Shown here piece by piece: positions 46,954 to 59,109 of a stretch of DNA of 64,000 nucleotides. Positions within the stretch are counted from its first letter, which is position 1; every line of letters starts with the position of its first letter. A program made the position numbers and the translations under genes. Origin of the DNA: Methylotenera sp. (lineage in GTDB: Bacteria; Pseudomonadota; Gammaproteobacteria; Burkholderiales; Methylophilaceae); NCBI GenBank assembly GCA_013141495.1, contig JABFQV010000008.1, forward strand, positions 1 to 64,000, given 5' to 3'. The notes beneath the pieces are model-generated. The model did not search any database. It was not told the origin of the DNA and saw only the letters and a list, made by a program, of their open reading frames with translations.

Positions 46954-48051
46954 ATGACCCAAAATTCCAGCGCCACAATTTTAATTGTTGATGACATGGC
47001 TGAAAATCTGCACGTGTTCAGCGAGTTGTTGCGTCCGCAATACCGTGTGTTGGCGGCTACATCAGGGCCGGTGGCGCTACGTATTGCCAATAGTTTGCCT
47101 AAGCCAGATTTAATTTTGCTTGATGTGATGATGCCGGAAATGGATGGTTACGAGGTGTTGCGCACACTGCAAGATAACGACGCTACCCGGAATATCCCCG
47201 TTATTTTTGTAACAGCGCTGGCAGAATCTTCAGATGAAGAGCTTGGCCTAAGGCTAGGTGCAGTCGATTATATTGCCAAGCCGATTAAGCCGTTGGTGGC
47301 ATTAGCACGTGTGCGCACGCAGCTTGAAGCCAAGCAGGCGCGTGATTGGTTGCAAAACCAAAATGTATTACTAGAGGCAGAGGTCGCCAAGCGCATGGCA
47401 GAAAATAACCTTACGCAACAAATTAGCATACGCGCGCTGGCGCATCTTGCTGAAATTCGTGACACTGAAACCGGTAATCACTTGCGCCGCACCCAAGGTT
47501 ATGTGCATTGTTTAGCCCTTAGCTTGAAGCAGCATCCGCGCTTTGCCGACACGCTCACTGACCGCTATATTGATTTACTCTCACGCTCCGCGCCATTGCA
47601 TGATATTGGCAAGGTTGGCATCCCTGATTACATCTTACTTAAACCCGGTAAGCTCACGCCAGAAGAATGGGCGATTATGCAGACGCATTCTAAAATGGGT
47701 AGCGATGCGATTGAAGCTGCTGAAAATGATTTTCAGGTAAAAATCCCTTTTTTAACCATTGCCAAACAGATCGCGCATTGGCATCACGAAAAATGGGATG
47801 GTACCGGTTACCCAGATGGTTTGGCTGGGGATGAAATCCCCGTTTGCGCGCGCATTATGGCGTTGGCAGATGTATTTGACGCGCTTACCTCGGCACGTGC
47901 CTATAAGGCGCCAATGCCTTATGCCGAAGCGCGTGACGTGATTATAGCTGGTAGCGGTAAGCACTTTGACCCTGACTTGGTTGAAGCTTTTATTGCGAAT
48001 TTTGATGAATTTTCTAAAATTGGCAGGCAGCTTGCAGATGCCGGCCAATAA
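46954..48051 (+). CDS. Response regulator with HD-GYP phosphodiesterase domain
   Basis: A 365-residue RpfG-like cytosolic protein. The receiver domain (about 8-125) has [19 protein letters not shown] (phospho-Asp) and YIAKPIKP. The HD-GYP domain (about 160-355) has [31 protein letters not shown] and [11 protein letters not shown], with all metal-binding His and Asp residues present, so it should break down cyclic di-GMP. The hybrid kinase gene follows after 44 bases and is the obvious candidate to phosphorylate it. Confidence 0.95.
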   Translation: MTQNSSATILIVDDMAENLHVFSELLRPQYRVLAATSGPVALRIANSLPKPDLILLDVMMPEMDGYEVLRTLQDNDATRNIPVIFVTALAESSDEELGLRLGAVDYIAKPIKPLVALARVRTQLEAKQARDWLQNQNVLLEAEVAKRMAENNLTQQISIRALAHLAEIRDTETGNHLRRTQGYVHCLALSLKQHPRFADTLTDRYIDLLSRSAPLHDIGKVGIPDYILLKPGKLTPEEWAIMQTHSKMGSDAIEAAENDFQVKIPFLTIAKQIAHWHHEKWDGTGYPDGLAGDEIPVCARIMALADVFDALTSARAYKAPMPYAEARDVIIAGSGKHFDPDLVEAFIANFDEFSKIGRQLADAGQ

Positions 48052-48095
48052 GCCTTGTTGGCACCAATGAATACCAATCTATTGAAAGTGTGGCG

Positions 48096-51000
48096 ATGAG
48101 TCAACATCAGGCCTCAGCACATGAGGCACAAGGCGCAAACCTAGCTGTTGCCCGCGAGCAACGACGGGCTATTTTAAAGCCAGTGTTGATTTACGCCATA
48201 TTTGCAGGTCTTTGGATACTGTTTTCAGATCATTTAGTTGTACACCTGTTTAGTGACCCTGAGCAGATGGCGCTTGCCGGCACCATTAAAGGCTGGCTAT
48301 TTGTACTTGTGACTACGGGCTTGCTGTATTTATTGCTTGGCAGTTGGGCTGAAAAACTAAGTTCAGCAACATCTAGGCTTGGTGTGACAAATACAAAGCC
48401 ACCTATCGCTCGGATTAGCTTCATTTTTATTGCATTAACTTTAGTGGCACCATTGACTGGGGTGTTATTTGTTAGCTTACAAACGCCAGCGGTTGAAAAA
48501 AAAGCTTATCAAGATTTAGAAGTTGTCGTGCGGCTTAAAGCCGAACAAATTGAAAACTGGTTAACAGAGCAAAATAGTGATGCCAAAGGGTTAACCGCAT
48601 CAGTGGGGCTAAATAATCGCATACATAAAGTAGCACAAGGCAGGGCAAGCGCACTAGAGCGAGGCCTGATTTTAGAACGGTTTAAAAGCTTCATTGCCGA
48701 TGAATCCTATCACAGTATTTTGCTGTTGGATCAGCAAGGTAATGTGCTGTTAGCTCAGGGTGAGCCTTTAGCGTTAACTCCGGAAATACGTGATTTAAAT
48801 ACACGGGCTATTCGTAGTATGCAGCTACAACGCAGTCAGCTGTTTCAAGATGAAGCCGGCAAAGCGCGCATAGATTGGCTGTTGCCGGTGGTGGTGAAAG
48901 AGGTGCAAGGGGAGCATGCGGTAGCCAGCATCTTATTGAGTACTGTGGCCGATGAGTTTTTGTACCCGCTGATTCAAACCTGGCCTAGCGCAAGTGCCAG
49001 TGCAGAAACACTATTAACGCGCCGAGATGGTAATGCCGTCATGTATTTGAATGAATTGCGGCACCGTAAACATACCGCGTTTATCCTGAAGTTCCCGCTT
49101 GATCATCCAACACTTCCTGCTGCGATTGCAGTCAATGCAAATAAGCCCGGCCATTTTTTTGGCACAGATTATCGTGGCGTTAAGGTGCTATCAACGTATC
49201 GTCCTATTACTGGCACTGATTGGATGCTGGTGGCTGAAATCGACCGTGATGAAGTGTTCACGCCACTTTGGCATAGTATGTACTGGATCAGTTTAATCGC
49301 GTTTGCCGCCGTCGCCAGCATTATGATGGCGCTATGGTTATTGTGGCGTCAACAGCAGCGCACGCAGCAGTTAACCCTGCTGGCACAAAAGTCGCAGAGC
49401 AATCAGCTAGTGGCTTCGATTGCGGATAACTCTTCAGATGCAATTTTTATTAAAGACCTTGCCGGGCGTTATTTGCTGGTTAACCCAACGGCGGCGATTG
49501 CGTTAGGGGCTAGCTCTGAATATATTTTAGGTAAAACAGATGACGAGTTGCTCGCCCCAGGGCAAGCAGAAATGCTTAGAGCCAATGATCTGCGCACAGT
49601 AGAAAGCGGCGTATTAAATACTTATGAAGAAAACGTCACTACGCCTGACGGAGTGCGCACTTACTCAGCCGCTAAAGGTGTAATACGCGATGCGCAAGGT
49701 AACGTGACCGCCTTGTTTGGTATCTCACGTGATATGACTGAGCGCAAGGTAATGGAGGATATGCTGCAAGAAAAGGCGTTCCGCCTTAACGAGGCAGAAC
49801 GCATTGCAAATTTAGGTAGCTGGTCACTAAACCATGAAACTGGTGGGTTGACATGGAGTGACCACATTTACCAATTGTTTGAAATGAGCCCAGAGAAGTT
49901 CAGCGCAACTTATGCCGCGTTTTTAAACGCGATTCATCCGGATGATCGTGATGCTGTTAACGCTGCTTATGCAAACTCGCTTAAAACGCAAACTCCATAC
50001 AACATTACGCATCGTTTATTGATGGCAGATGGCCGCATTAAGTGGGTAGATGAACGGTGCGACACAAAATTTGATGAGGCAGGCAAGCCATTGGTTTCAC
50101 ACGGTACTGTGCAAGATATTACTGCGCATATTCAAGCTGAAGCCGAAATTGCAACGGCGCGCGATTTATTGCTAAAAGTGATCGATACCGCGCCAATCCG
50201 GGTGTTTTGGAAAGATAGTCACTTACGCTACCTGGGTTGTAATACATTATTTGCACAAGATGCAGGCTGGGCAAGGCCCGAAGATATAATCGGCAAAGAT
50301 GACTTTCAAATGGCGTGGGCCGAACAAGCTGAGCTGTATCGTCGTGATGACTTTGAGGTGATGGCAGGTGGGGTTGCCAAGTTAAATTATATTGAGCCAC
50401 AAACCACTAAAAGTGGCGATAGTATTTGGTTAAGCACCTCTAAAGTGCCACTTAAAAATATCCATGGTGAAACCATCGGCTTGCTAGGGATTTATGAAGA
50501 TGTCACTGAGCACCAGCAAGCCGAAGATAAAATAAAACTGCTGTCACAGTTATACGCATTGCTGAGTTACTGTAATCAAGCGATTGTGCGTAGTGATAAT
50601 CAGCAGGATTTATTTCAGCGTATTTGTGATGCCGCAGTAAAGTTTGGTAGTTTGAAAATGGCGTGGATTGGCTTGACCGATACTGAAAGCAGCTTGATTA
50701 AGCCCGTTGCTATTTGTGGCGATGTACATGGTTATTTACAGGATATTCAAATTTCGGTTGATGCCAACAGTCCTTTTGGGCAAGGACCTACCGGCGTTTC
50801 TGTTCGTGAAAATCACCCCGTTTTTGTGCAGGATTTTCTTCATGATCCCCGCACATCCGCTTGGCATGAGCGCGGTGAAAACTCGGGCTTGCATGCTTCA
50901 GCCTCTCTGCCGTTGCGTTGCCATGGGCTAACGATAGGCGCTTTTACTTTGTATGCCGGTGAAATTAACGCCTTTGATGATGACGTGCAGAGTTTGCTGA

Positions 51001-54000
51001 TTGAAATGGCGAATGACATTAGTTTTGCGCTCGAAAGCTTTGCACGTGAAGAGGCGCGCCTTGATATGGAATTTGCGTTGCAAAACTCTGAGGAGCGTTT
51101 GCAACTGGTGTTGCGTGGCTCGCGTGATGCACCGTGGGACTGGAATCTTGAAAATAATGATCTGTATTACTCACCACACTGGTGGGCGATGCTGGGCTAC
51201 GAGATCAATGAACTAGCTACGGGTGATCATTTATGGCAACAGATTGTGCATCCAGACGACTTGGACAAAGTGAATCAGGCCTTTGATACGGTCATCAAGG
51301 GCGGCTCCGACACTTATGAACTTGAATTTAGAATGCAACACAAAGATGGGCATTATGTGCCTGTGCTTTCACGCGGCTTTATTTTGCGAGATGAGCATGG
51401 CACGCCGCTACGGGTATCTGGTACCAATACCGATTTAACCGAGCGTAAGCAAATGGAGGCCGCACGAGAAAGTGCCTTGACCTTGTTGCAAAAAGTGACC
51501 AACCGCGTACCAGGCATGGTGTATCAGTATCGTTTGCGTCGCGATGGTGCGGCTTGTTTTCCGTATGCGAGTGAAGGTATTCGCGATGTCTATCATGTTA
51601 ATCCAGAAGACGTGCTTGAAGATGCCTCTCCGGTGTTGTCTATTATTCATCCCGATGATTTTGAAAATGTTGTTGCGTCGATTCAACAGTCGGCACAAGA
51701 CCTGACACTATGGCGACATGAGTATCGAGTGAGGTATGAGGATGGAGCGATACGCTGGCTCTTGGGTAGCGCCTTGCCAGAAGCTGAGGCCGATGGTTCA
51801 GTGCTTTGGCATGGTTTTATCTCTGATATTACAGCGCGCAAGGCGGATGAAGAGCAACTGCGTAAGTTTGCTCGGGCCGTTGAGCAAACGCCTGAGAGTG
51901 TCGTGATTACTAACGTTGATGCTGAAATTGAATATGTAAATGAGGCTTTTGTGCAGGCAACTGGCTACGGTCGTGACGAGGTCATCGGTAAAAATCCTAA
52001 AATTTTACATTCAGGAAAAACGCCGCAAGCAACTTATACCTCTATGTGGGCTGAGTTAAGCCAAGGTCGGCCATGGAAGGGTGAATTTATCAATTGTCGC
52101 AAAGATGGTAGCGAGTACACCGAGTTTGCGATTATCACACCGTTGCGTGAGGCTGATGGATCTATTAAAAAATACGTGGCGGTAAAAGAGGATATTACCG
52201 AGAAAAAACGTATCGGCATCGAATTAGACCAACACAGAAACCATTTGCAAGGCTTGGTAGATAGCCGTACTTTTGAGCTGATTCAAGCCCGTGAGCAAGC
52301 CGAGGCTGCTAATCAGGCTAAAAGTGCATTTTTAGCCAATATGAGCCATGAGATTCGTACCCCCATGAATGCGATTATTGGGCTGACGCATTTGTTACGT
52401 CGTGCGGGTGCAACGCCGCACCAAGCTGAGCGTTTAGATAAAATTGATAGTGCCGGACGGCATTTGTTAACCATTATTAACGATATTCTCGATTTGTCTA
52501 AAATTGAATCAGGCCGGTTGCAGTTGGAGCATACCGATTTTAATCTTTCTGACATCCTTGGCAACATTGAGTCAATTATTGGTGAAACTGCACGTAATAA
52601 AGGTCTGCGTCTTGAAATTGATAAAGGTGACGTGCCGCAGTCGCTTCGTGGCGACCCTACTCGTTTGCGCCAAGCTTTGCTTAACTATGCTGCTAATGCG
52701 ATTAAATTTACCGATAAAGGTTTGGTGATTTTACGCGCCAAATTATTAGAAGATGGTGGGGATGACCTGCTGGTGCGCTTTGAGGTGCAAGACACCGGTA
52801 TTGGCATTAGCCCGGATAAAGCTGAAAAATTATTTCAAGCCTTTGAGCAAGCAGATAGCACTATTACACGTAAGTATGGCGGTACCGGCTTAGGGCTTGC
52901 CATTACACGCCGCTTGGCGAACATGATGGGTGGCGAAGTTGGCGTTAATAGCAAACCGGAAAGTGGCAGCACCTTTTGGTTTACGGCCAGGTTACAACGT
53001 GGCCAACAAAAGCCGATTGCAAGCTCGAACACGGCTAGTGAGCGTGATGCTGAAGCATTGCTACGTCTATATCATCGCGGTGCAAAAGTGTTGCTTGCCG
53101 ATGATAGTGAAGTCAACCGTGAAGTTGCGATAGAGATGTTGCAAAGTACGGGTATTGATTTAGAAGCAGTGGGCGATGGCGCGCAAGCGGTAGAAAAAGT
53201 GAAGGCGCACCACTATGATTTGATTTTAATGGATATCCACATGCCGAACATGAACGGCTTGCAAGCAACAAGTGTTATTCGTCAATTATCGGGCTATGAA
53301 GTCACCCCTATTATTGCAATGACAGCCAACGCTTTTGATGAGGATCGGCTAGCCTGTTTTGATGCTGGCATGAGTGATTTTATTGCTAAGCCGGTAGAGC
53401 CTAATTACCTTTACGCTACTTTGCTAAAATGGTTGTCATCCAGTAATAAGCTCAGCGTAGAGCCGCCTCTGCTTGCAACCAATAGCGACATTGAAAAACC
53501 ATTGGCGATCATCCAAGAAACGCAAGTGAAGGCCGTCACTCACAGCCATAGTTTGAGCATTCAAGAGGCTTTGCTGCAGTTAACCAGCCTGCCCGGCATG
53601 GATGTGGCACAAGGACTGGAGGCGCTACGCGGAAACGCCGAGAAATATGTCAGCTTGCTGGCGAGCTTTATTGATACGCATGCAGATAGCGTGTCGCAAC
53701 TAAAAGCATTGCTAGCTAAAGGAGAACTTACTGCGGCACAGCATTTAGCGCATGCGATAAAAGGTACGGCAGCAACTTTGGGTGCAACAGGCTTGGCAGC
53801 GGCAGCCGCTGAGTTAGAAAACTTATTGCGTTTGAGCCCAAGTAAAGCGCTTAATCAAGCCGCAGTGGCTACTCATGTTGAAGCCATCAATCATACGCTT
53901 ATCACCATTGCCGCCACGCTGCCTTCAACCATAGCGGCGCCAATAGCCGTAGATGTTGAAATGCCAACGCTCAAAGTGTTAAAAGCTTTGCTTGATGAGC

Positions 54001-54203
54001 TAGACGTACTGCTGGAAAGAAGCGACACCGCCGCCATTGCGTTTTTTGATAGCCACGCCGACGCCTTGCATGCGGCGTTGGGTGAGCCGTGCCTAGCTTT
54101 GGCACATGAACTTAAAAAGTTCTCATTTGAAACCGCGCGTGAAATTCTGCAAAAAATGATGTCTTCTATCGCGGGTATTGAAGATAATGATACTGCTTTG
54201 TAG
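48096..54203 (+). CDS. Very large hybrid sensor histidine kinase (multi-PAS, GAF, receiver, HPt)
   Basis: A 2035-residue membrane kinase. Helices lie near 28-47, 60-85 and 107-130. A periplasmic sensor, probably Cache-like, covers about 131-390, and another helix lies at about 394-418. Then come three PAS domains (about 438-550, 563-678, 690-808), a GAF domain (822-983) and three more PAS domains (997-1120, 1127-1250, 1255-1373). HisKA has His 1418 in [12 protein letters not shown], an ATPase domain covers 1519-1633, a receiver has Asp 1713 in [11 protein letters not shown], and an HPt domain has His 1886 in [13 protein letters not shown] at 48096 is preferred over GTG at 48090. It probably feeds the HD-GYP regulator upstream, and the output would be cyclic di-GMP. 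Confidence 0.93.
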   Translation: MSQHQASAHEAQGANLAVAREQRRAILKPVLIYAIFAGLWILFSDHLVVHLFSDPEQMALAGTIKGWLFVLVTTGLLYLLLGSWAEKLSSATSRLGVTNTKPPIARISFIFIALTLVAPLTGVLFVSLQTPAVEKKAYQDLEVVVRLKAEQIENWLTEQNSDAKGLTASVGLNNRIHKVAQGRASALERGLILERFKSFIADESYHSILLLDQQGNVLLAQGEPLALTPEIRDLNTRAIRSMQLQRSQLFQDEAGKARIDWLLPVVVKEVQGEHAVASILLSTVADEFLYPLIQTWPSASASAETLLTRRDGNAVMYLNELRHRKHTAFILKFPLDHPTLPAAIAVNANKPGHFFGTDYRGVKVLSTYRPITGTDWMLVAEIDRDEVFTPLWHSMYWISLIAFAAVASIMMALWLLWRQQQRTQQLTLLAQKSQSNQLVASIADNSSDAIFIKDLAGRYLLVNPTAAIALGASSEYILGKTDDELLAPGQAEMLRANDLRTVESGVLNTYEENVTTPDGVRTYSAAKGVIRDAQGNVTALFGISRDMTERKVMEDMLQEKAFRLNEAERIANLGSWSLNHETGGLTWSDHIYQLFEMSPEKFSATYAAFLNAIHPDDRDAVNAAYANSLKTQTPYNITHRLLMADGRIKWVDERCDTKFDEAGKPLVSHGTVQDITAHIQAEAEIATARDLLLKVIDTAPIRVFWKDSHLRYLGCNTLFAQDAGWARPEDIIGKDDFQMAWAEQAELYRRDDFEVMAGGVAKLNYIEPQTTKSGDSIWLSTSKVPLKNIHGETIGLLGIYEDVTEHQQAEDKIKLLSQLYALLSYCNQAIVRSDNQQDLFQRICDAAVKFGSLKMAWIGLTDTESSLIKPVAICGDVHGYLQDIQISVDANSPFGQGPTGVSVRENHPVFVQDFLHDPRTSAWHERGENSGLHASASLPLRCHGLTIGAFTLYAGEINAFDDDVQSLLIEMANDISFALESFAREEARLDMEFALQNSEERLQLVLRGSRDAPWDWNLENNDLYYSPHWWAMLGYEINELATGDHLWQQIVHPDDLDKVNQAFDTVIKGGSDTYELEFRMQHKDGHYVPVLSRGFILRDEHGTPLRVSGTNTDLTERKQMEAARESALTLLQKVTNRVPGMVYQYRLRRDGAACFPYASEGIRDVYHVNPEDVLEDASPVLSIIHPDDFENVVASIQQSAQDLTLWRHEYRVRYEDGAIRWLLGSALPEAEADGSVLWHGFISDITARKADEEQLRKFARAVEQTPESVVITNVDAEIEYVNEAFVQATGYGRDEVIGKNPKILHSGKTPQATYTSMWAELSQGRPWKGEFINCRKDGSEYTEFAIITPLREADGSIKKYVAVKEDITEKKRIGIELDQHRNHLQGLVDSRTFELIQAREQAEAANQAKSAFLANMSHEIRTPMNAIIGLTHLLRRAGATPHQAERLDKIDSAGRHLLTIINDILDLSKIESGRLQLEHTDFNLSDILGNIESIIGETARNKGLRLEIDKGDVPQSLRGDPTRLRQALLNYAANAIKFTDKGLVILRAKLLEDGGDDLLVRFEVQDTGIGISPDKAEKLFQAFEQADSTITRKYGGTGLGLAITRRLANMMGGEVGVNSKPESGSTFWFTARLQRGQQKPIASSNTASERDAEALLRLYHRGAKVLLADDSEVNREVAIEMLQSTGIDLEAVGDGAQAVEKVKAHHYDLILMDIHMPNMNGLQATSVIRQLSGYEVTPIIAMTANAFDEDRLACFDAGMSDFIAKPVEPNYLYATLLKWLSSSNKLSVEPPLLATNSDIEKPLAIIQETQVKAVTHSHSLSIQEALLQLTSLPGMDVAQGLEALRGNAEKYVSLLASFIDTHADSVSQLKALLAKGELTAAQHLAHAIKGTAATLGATGLAAAAAELENLLRLSPSKALNQAAVATHVEAINHTLITIAATLPSTIAAPIAVDVEMPTLKVLKALLDELDVLLERSDTAAIAFFDSHADALHAALGEPCLALAHELKKFSFETAREILQKMMSSIAGIEDNDTAL

Positions 54204-54291
54204 GTGCTTGATCATTGATGTGTTTACCATGGGATTGGTCAATCGCTTGATTGAAGATAATAATGACATTAAACATGAACGCAGCTAAAAC

Positions 54292-56880
54292 ATGAGTACA
54301 CCTAGCACTTTTGCACGTAACCTCTGGCTGACGTTGGGCATGCTTGCCATGGTCACCATTGCCTTTACTATTTACGTTTGGGCAGAAAAACAGATTGATC
54401 GCGCGAACGAGATGCGGCATCAATCCTTTTTGTTAGCTAACGAACTTCGTCAATCCTCAGATGACTTGACCAACATGGTGCGCATTTATGCAGTTACAGG
54501 TAACCCGCTTTACAAAAACTATTATCAGGAAATTCTGGACATTCGGGATGGCAAAAAACCGCGCCAAAAGCAATATCAGCAAGCGTATTGGACTTTTGTG
54601 ATAGCTGATGGCAAGCCGCAACACGCTGATAACCAGCAAGCTGTGGCGCTGCTGGACTTGATGCGGCAAGCAGGCTTTACACAGCAAGAGTTGAATCGGC
54701 TGATAAAAGCCAAGCAGAATTCGGATGATTTAACCGCCTTAGAACGCGAGGCAATGCGCTTGGTGGTAGCATCGCAACCAGATGTTGCGCTGAACAAAGC
54801 GAGCGCACTCAATATGCTGCATGATGAAAAATACCATCAGCTAAAAGCGACCATTATGAAGCCTATCGACGAGGTGTACACCATGATGGGCGAGCGTACG
54901 CTCAAGCTGATTCATGCCGCTGAGGTGATTGCATTGGTCTTGCGCATTTTATTGATCCTATTCGCTTTAGGCTTGGTGTTAAGCCGCAAACGCACCTACA
55001 ACGCGTTAAAGGCCACATTAGGTGGCTCGGTGGATGAAGTGCAGGCGCAGATCGCCAAAATAGGATCAGAGGATTTAACCTCTGCATTTGTGGTGGACGA
55101 TGCTACGCAAAACAGCGTGCTGGGCTGGATAGCTAAAAAACAGGCTAAGCTTATTGAGGTTGAGCGCGAGCGTAAGCTCGGTGAGGCTAAGCTGATAGAA
55201 AGAGAATCACACCTGCGTGCCATTATTGATAACGAGCCGGAGTGCATCAAAATTGTGGATGCACAAGGACGCCTGCGGGAGATGAATCCGGCTGGCTTGG
55301 CAATGATTGAAGCCGATTCATTAGAGCAGGTTGTCGGACATGCAGTGACCAATGTGATTACGCCAGAATATCGTACAGCTTTTACTGATATGCATAAAAG
55401 AGTGTTGGCTGGCGAATCCATGCAATTGGAATTTGAGGTGATTGGGCTTAAAGGTGGCCGTCGCTGGCTAGAAACGCATGCCGTCCCGATGCAAGAAGGG
55501 GGTGAAACTCTGCATTTGGCAGTGACTCGAGATGTGACGCTACGCAAGGCTGCTGCTGAAAAAATAGAGAGCCTAGCCTTTTACGACCCTTTGACGCACT
55601 TACCTAATCGGCGCCTGCTGGTTGATCGGCTAAATCAGGCACTGTCTGCCAGTACGCGTTTGGACAAAGATGGTGCATTGCTGTTTCTTGATTTAGACCA
55701 CTTTAAAACACTCAACGACACGGTAGGGCACGATACTGGCGACTTGTTATTGCAGCAGGTCGCCGAACGCCTGATTGCCAGTGTGCGCGAGGGCGATACG
55801 GTTGCGCGTATTGGCGGTGATGAGTTCGTGGTGATGCTGGAAAACCTGAACGGGTCATTGCTTGAAGCCGCCGCGCAAGCAGAAGTGATTGGTCGAAAAA
55901 TTCTTAATGCCCTTAATATGCCTTATCAACTGGCGGGGTATGAATATCAAAGTACTGCTAGTATTGGCGTGGCGCTTTTTAGTACCCATGACCAATCCCA
56001 AGAAGAAATGCTCAAACATGCGGATATCGCCATGTATCAGGCTAAAAAGTCAGGCCGCAATGCATTAAGATTTTTTGACCCCTTGATGCAAGAGGCGGTT
56101 AATACACGTGCAGAGCTCGAGCGTGAGTTACGTAAAGCGCTTGAGTTGCAACAATTTGCCCTTTATTACCAAACGCAGGTGGATAGCGCTGGGCGCGCAG
56201 TGGGTGCTGAGGCCTTAATCCGTTGGCTACACCCGGAACGCGGCTTGGTACCGCCGTTTCAGTTTATTCCGTTAGCTGAAGAAACGCGGTTAATTGTTAA
56301 AATCGGGCAATGGGTGCTAGATGCAGCATGTGCGCAACTTAAAGCGTGGCAGCAAGATGTGCTCACGCAACACCTTACATTGTCAATTAATGTCAGTGCT
56401 AAACAGTTTCACCAAGCTGATTTTGTGAGCCAAGTTCAATGCGCCGCTCAGCGCCACAGCATTAACCCGACCTTACTTAAATTGGAGTTAACAGAAAGCA
56501 TTCTGCTAGAGCATGTTGCCGACACCATTGCCATCATGAATGCGCTGAAGGATATCGGTGTCCGTTTTTCATTAGATGATTTTGGTACGGGATATTCATC
56601 CTTGCAATATCTCAAGCAATTGCCATTGGATCAGCTCAAGATAGACCAATCATTTGTACGTGATATTGCCATGGATAGCAGTGATGAAGCTATTATTCGT
56701 ACCATTATCGTGATGGCGCATACGCTAAACTTGAATGTGATTGCCGAAGGGGTTGAGTCTGAAGCGCAAAAAAGCCTGCTAATGGATAGTGGATGCAAAT
56801 TTTATCAGGGTTATTTGTTCAGCCAGCCTGTACCTATTGAGCAGTTTGAAGCGCTGTTAAAGCTGGGCGAGTCAGACTGA
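54292..56880 (+). CDS. Membrane GGDEF-EAL protein with PAS domain
   Basis: An 862-residue protein for cyclic di-GMP turnover. A helix near 10-30, an external sensor to about 205 and a second helix (208-230) precede a PAS domain (about 300-420). The GGDEF domain (425-590) has an intact RIGGDEFVVML. The EAL domain (605-855) has AEALIRW, NVSAKQFH, LDDFGTGYSSLQYL, KIDQSFV and AEGVESEAQ, all typical of active phosphodiesterases. Both activities may be present. It follows the hybrid kinase by 88 bases on the same strand and converges with flhG. Confidence 0.94.
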   Translation: MSTPSTFARNLWLTLGMLAMVTIAFTIYVWAEKQIDRANEMRHQSFLLANELRQSSDDLTNMVRIYAVTGNPLYKNYYQEILDIRDGKKPRQKQYQQAYWTFVIADGKPQHADNQQAVALLDLMRQAGFTQQELNRLIKAKQNSDDLTALEREAMRLVVASQPDVALNKASALNMLHDEKYHQLKATIMKPIDEVYTMMGERTLKLIHAAEVIALVLRILLILFALGLVLSRKRTYNALKATLGGSVDEVQAQIAKIGSEDLTSAFVVDDATQNSVLGWIAKKQAKLIEVERERKLGEAKLIERESHLRAIIDNEPECIKIVDAQGRLREMNPAGLAMIEADSLEQVVGHAVTNVITPEYRTAFTDMHKRVLAGESMQLEFEVIGLKGGRRWLETHAVPMQEGGETLHLAVTRDVTLRKAAAEKIESLAFYDPLTHLPNRRLLVDRLNQALSASTRLDKDGALLFLDLDHFKTLNDTVGHDTGDLLLQQVAERLIASVREGDTVARIGGDEFVVMLENLNGSLLEAAAQAEVIGRKILNALNMPYQLAGYEYQSTASIGVALFSTHDQSQEEMLKHADIAMYQAKKSGRNALRFFDPLMQEAVNTRAELERELRKALELQQFALYYQTQVDSAGRAVGAEALIRWLHPERGLVPPFQFIPLAEETRLIVKIGQWVLDAACAQLKAWQQDVLTQHLTLSINVSAKQFHQADFVSQVQCAAQRHSINPTLLKLELTESILLEHVADTIAIMNALKDIGVRFSLDDFGTGYSSLQYLKQLPLDQLKIDQSFVRDIAMDSSDEAIIRTIIVMAHTLNLNVIAEGVESEAQKSLLMDSGCKFYQGYLFSQPVPIEQFEALLKLGESD

Positions 56881-56897
56881 ATTTTTCAGGTTGCAAC

Positions 56898-57725
56898 CTA
56901 TAGTTGAGCTGCGTAATCGAGGCCAGTGTTAGTGGGCGTGATTTTGCTATTTAAGCGCTGAGCAATCTGCTTGAAAGCATTAGAGGCCGGCGTTAACGGA
57001 AAAGCATCAATCACCGGGCGACCAAGTTTCGCGGCCCTGCCAAGGTGGACGTCTGCTGGAATAGCGCCAAAAAATTCCAACTCTATTTGCATGAAGCGTT
57101 TTGCCACCTGTGCAATGTTGTTAAACACAGCCTGTGCCTGCGCTTCGCTGGCATCATCCACAATAATGCCAAATGAGCGTCTGCCGAGTTGGCTGCAAAT
57201 CCGCTTGATTAACGTATAGGCATCTTTAATGGATTCTGGCTCACGTGTAAGCTGAATTAAAATGTCGCTGTCATTCAAGGTTTTTAACGGCAACAGATCA
57301 TCACTATTGAGTGTGGCATCTACCAGTACAATTTCATATTGCAACACTAATTGATCAAATAACTGGTTTAATACATCACCAACATCATTGCTTAGCGGCG
57401 TGCTTGTTTGACTTTTTGGCAGCAACTTAGCTATCGCAATGTCTTGTTTGGTATTTTTAATCGCCGCAGATAATGAGGCAGAACCGCTGGCAACTTCTAA
57501 TAGCGTGGGTATTTTTTCAGCCTCGTAAGCAGACTCACGCGATGTGATTGAGGCGTGCATAATCAGCACATCATTACCTTGCGCGCGGATAGAAGCTGCT
57601 AAGTTAATCATCATGCGCGACTGATCTTGTGTGGATGACGCTGAAATAATAGAAACCACACGCGGTTTTGGTGCAGTCATGATGCGGCGTAAACCAGCCG
57701 CTTGGTCATTCTTAAAATCAACCAC
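56898..57725 (-). CDS. flhG: FlhG-like flagellar number regulator with a lost P-loop
   Basis: A 275-residue MinD/ParA-fold protein. Its N-terminus has NDQAAGLRRI, the DQAxxLR motif by which FlhG activates the FlhF GTPase. The normal ATP-binding loop (GKGGVGKS/T) is replaced, without gap, by SASSTQDQS, so the catalytic Lys and Gly residues are gone, and the later VLVDATLNSDD strand is weak too. FlhG usually limits flagellar number as an ATP-dependent dimer. This one probably cannot bind ATP in that way. GTG start overlaps the flhF stop by eight bases. Confidence 0.85.
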   Translation of the reverse strand: MVDFKNDQAAGLRRIMTAPKPRVVSIISASSTQDQSRMMINLAASIRAQGNDVLIMHASITSRESAYEAEKIPTLLEVASGSASLSAAIKNTKQDIAIAKLLPKSQTSTPLSNDVGDVLNQLFDQLVLQYEIVLVDATLNSDDLLPLKTLNDSDILIQLTREPESIKDAYTLIKRICSQLGRRSFGIIVDDASEAQAQAVFNNIAQVAKRFMQIELEFFGAIPADVHLGRAAKLGRPVIDAFPLTPASNAFKQIAQRLNSKITPTNTGLDYAAQL

Positions 57726-59097
57726 GACTAATCTCTGTAGATAAATTATTCACAGTTTGTTTGGTATTGCCCATAATAAAAGGCAATTCCTCATTTTTAA
57801 ACTGCAATGAGCGACCATCTACCCCAATTTTTAATGCCTTTTGAATCAGGTAGGTTTTATTTGCGGGATGAATATCTTCAGGCACGCGCTGACCATTCGC
57901 CAAGTAATAAAGCTTGAGCTTTCCTCTCACAATCACATCCAACACACCGCCGATAGTCACGGCTTCATCCAGCTTGGTGATAATAGCGCCATCCAAACCT
58001 TTGCCTTTGTACGCTCTAATCACATCGGTGAGCGTTTCCCCCGTACTAGTGGCGTTTAGGCATAGCAGTTTTTTAATCGGGGCGCTAGTGTTCGACAACA
58101 TAGCAATCTGCTCTGTTACCATTGTGTCGCGCTGGCTCACGCCAACGGTGTCGATTAAAATCGTGCGCTTGCCTTTGAGTTCATTCAGGGCGATTTTAAG
58201 GTCTGCTTCATCTTTAACCGCATGCACCATCACGCCAAGAATCTTACCGTATATTCTGAGCTGTTCATGACCGCCGATACGATACGCATCTGTGGTAATC
58301 AGCCCTAGGCTTTCAGTGCCATGTTTCATCACATAGCGCGCTGCAAGCTTGGCCGTTGTTGTGGTTTTACCAACGCCAGTCGGGCCAATCAGCGCAAATA
58401 TCCCGCCTTGGTCTAACATGCCGCTTTCATTTGAAATACTATCCAGATTTTTGCTCAAAATAGACTTAACCCAAGCTAAAGCCTTTGGCTCATCCAAGTT
58501 TGCGGGTAGCTTTTCAGAGAGCATTCTAGCCAGTGCCGCACTAAAGCCAGCAGACAACAATATGTTTAATAACTGTGTTTTAGTCGGGTACTGCTGCTGT
58601 ACGTTGCCCCAGGCAATGGTCGTGAGCTGAGATTCAAAAACGTCACGCATACTGCGCATCTCATGCAGAATCTCAGTCATTTTCATGCTGGCATCCAACA
58701 TAGAAGCCTGCATAAGGCTATCTGGCATGGCTGGTTGACTGCTGATAGGCGCTGGCTGCGTTACATGTATTTGCGGTGCTGGTGTTTCAGGATATGTCAT
58801 GGTCGGCGCAAAAGGTTGCGCTTGGTTACTATGAAACCCCTCAATTTTTTTATTGATAACGGAGATTATCGCAGATGGATTATCGTTGCCAAATCCCTCG
58901 GTGTGGCTACGATACGAAGCTTCCACCATGGCAGCATTGTCAACAATCGCATCTAGGTCTTCTTCCTTAAGCGCGGTAATCTTGTTACCACCCTCAACTG
59001 TGCGGTTGGATAAGATAATGGCATCCTCACCCAACTCCAGACGCACCTGTTTGAGCGCCTCACGAGAGTTAATGCCAAAAAATTGTTTGATATTCAT
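57718..59097 (-). CDS. flhF: Flagellar biosynthesis GTPase FlhF
   Basis: A 459-residue SRP-type GTPase that places polar flagella. The B domain (about 1-130, MNIKQFFGINSREALKQVRLELGEDAIILSN at its start) is followed by a linker rich in Pro and Gln, then N and G domains with G1 GPTGVGKTTTTAKLA, DTVGVSQRD (G3) and TKLDEA (G4). Length is a little above average. It begins 12 bases after flhD, not next to flhA/flhB as in many bacteria. Confidence 0.95.
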   Translation of the reverse strand: MNIKQFFGINSREALKQVRLELGEDAIILSNRTVEGGNKITALKEEDLDAIVDNAAMVEASYRSHTEGFGNDNPSAIISVINKKIEGFHSNQAQPFAPTMTYPETPAPQIHVTQPAPISSQPAMPDSLMQASMLDASMKMTEILHEMRSMRDVFESQLTTIAWGNVQQQYPTKTQLLNILLSAGFSAALARMLSEKLPANLDEPKALAWVKSILSKNLDSISNESGMLDQGGIFALIGPTGVGKTTTTAKLAARYVMKHGTESLGLITTDAYRIGGHEQLRIYGKILGVMVHAVKDEADLKIALNELKGKRTILIDTVGVSQRDTMVTEQIAMLSNTSAPIKKLLCLNATSTGETLTDVIRAYKGKGLDGAIITKLDEAVTIGGVLDVIVRGKLKLYYLANGQRVPEDIHPANKTYLIQKALKIGVDGRSLQFKNEELPFIMGNTKQTVNNLSTEISRG

Positions 59098-59109
59098 ACT
59101 AAATCTAAC

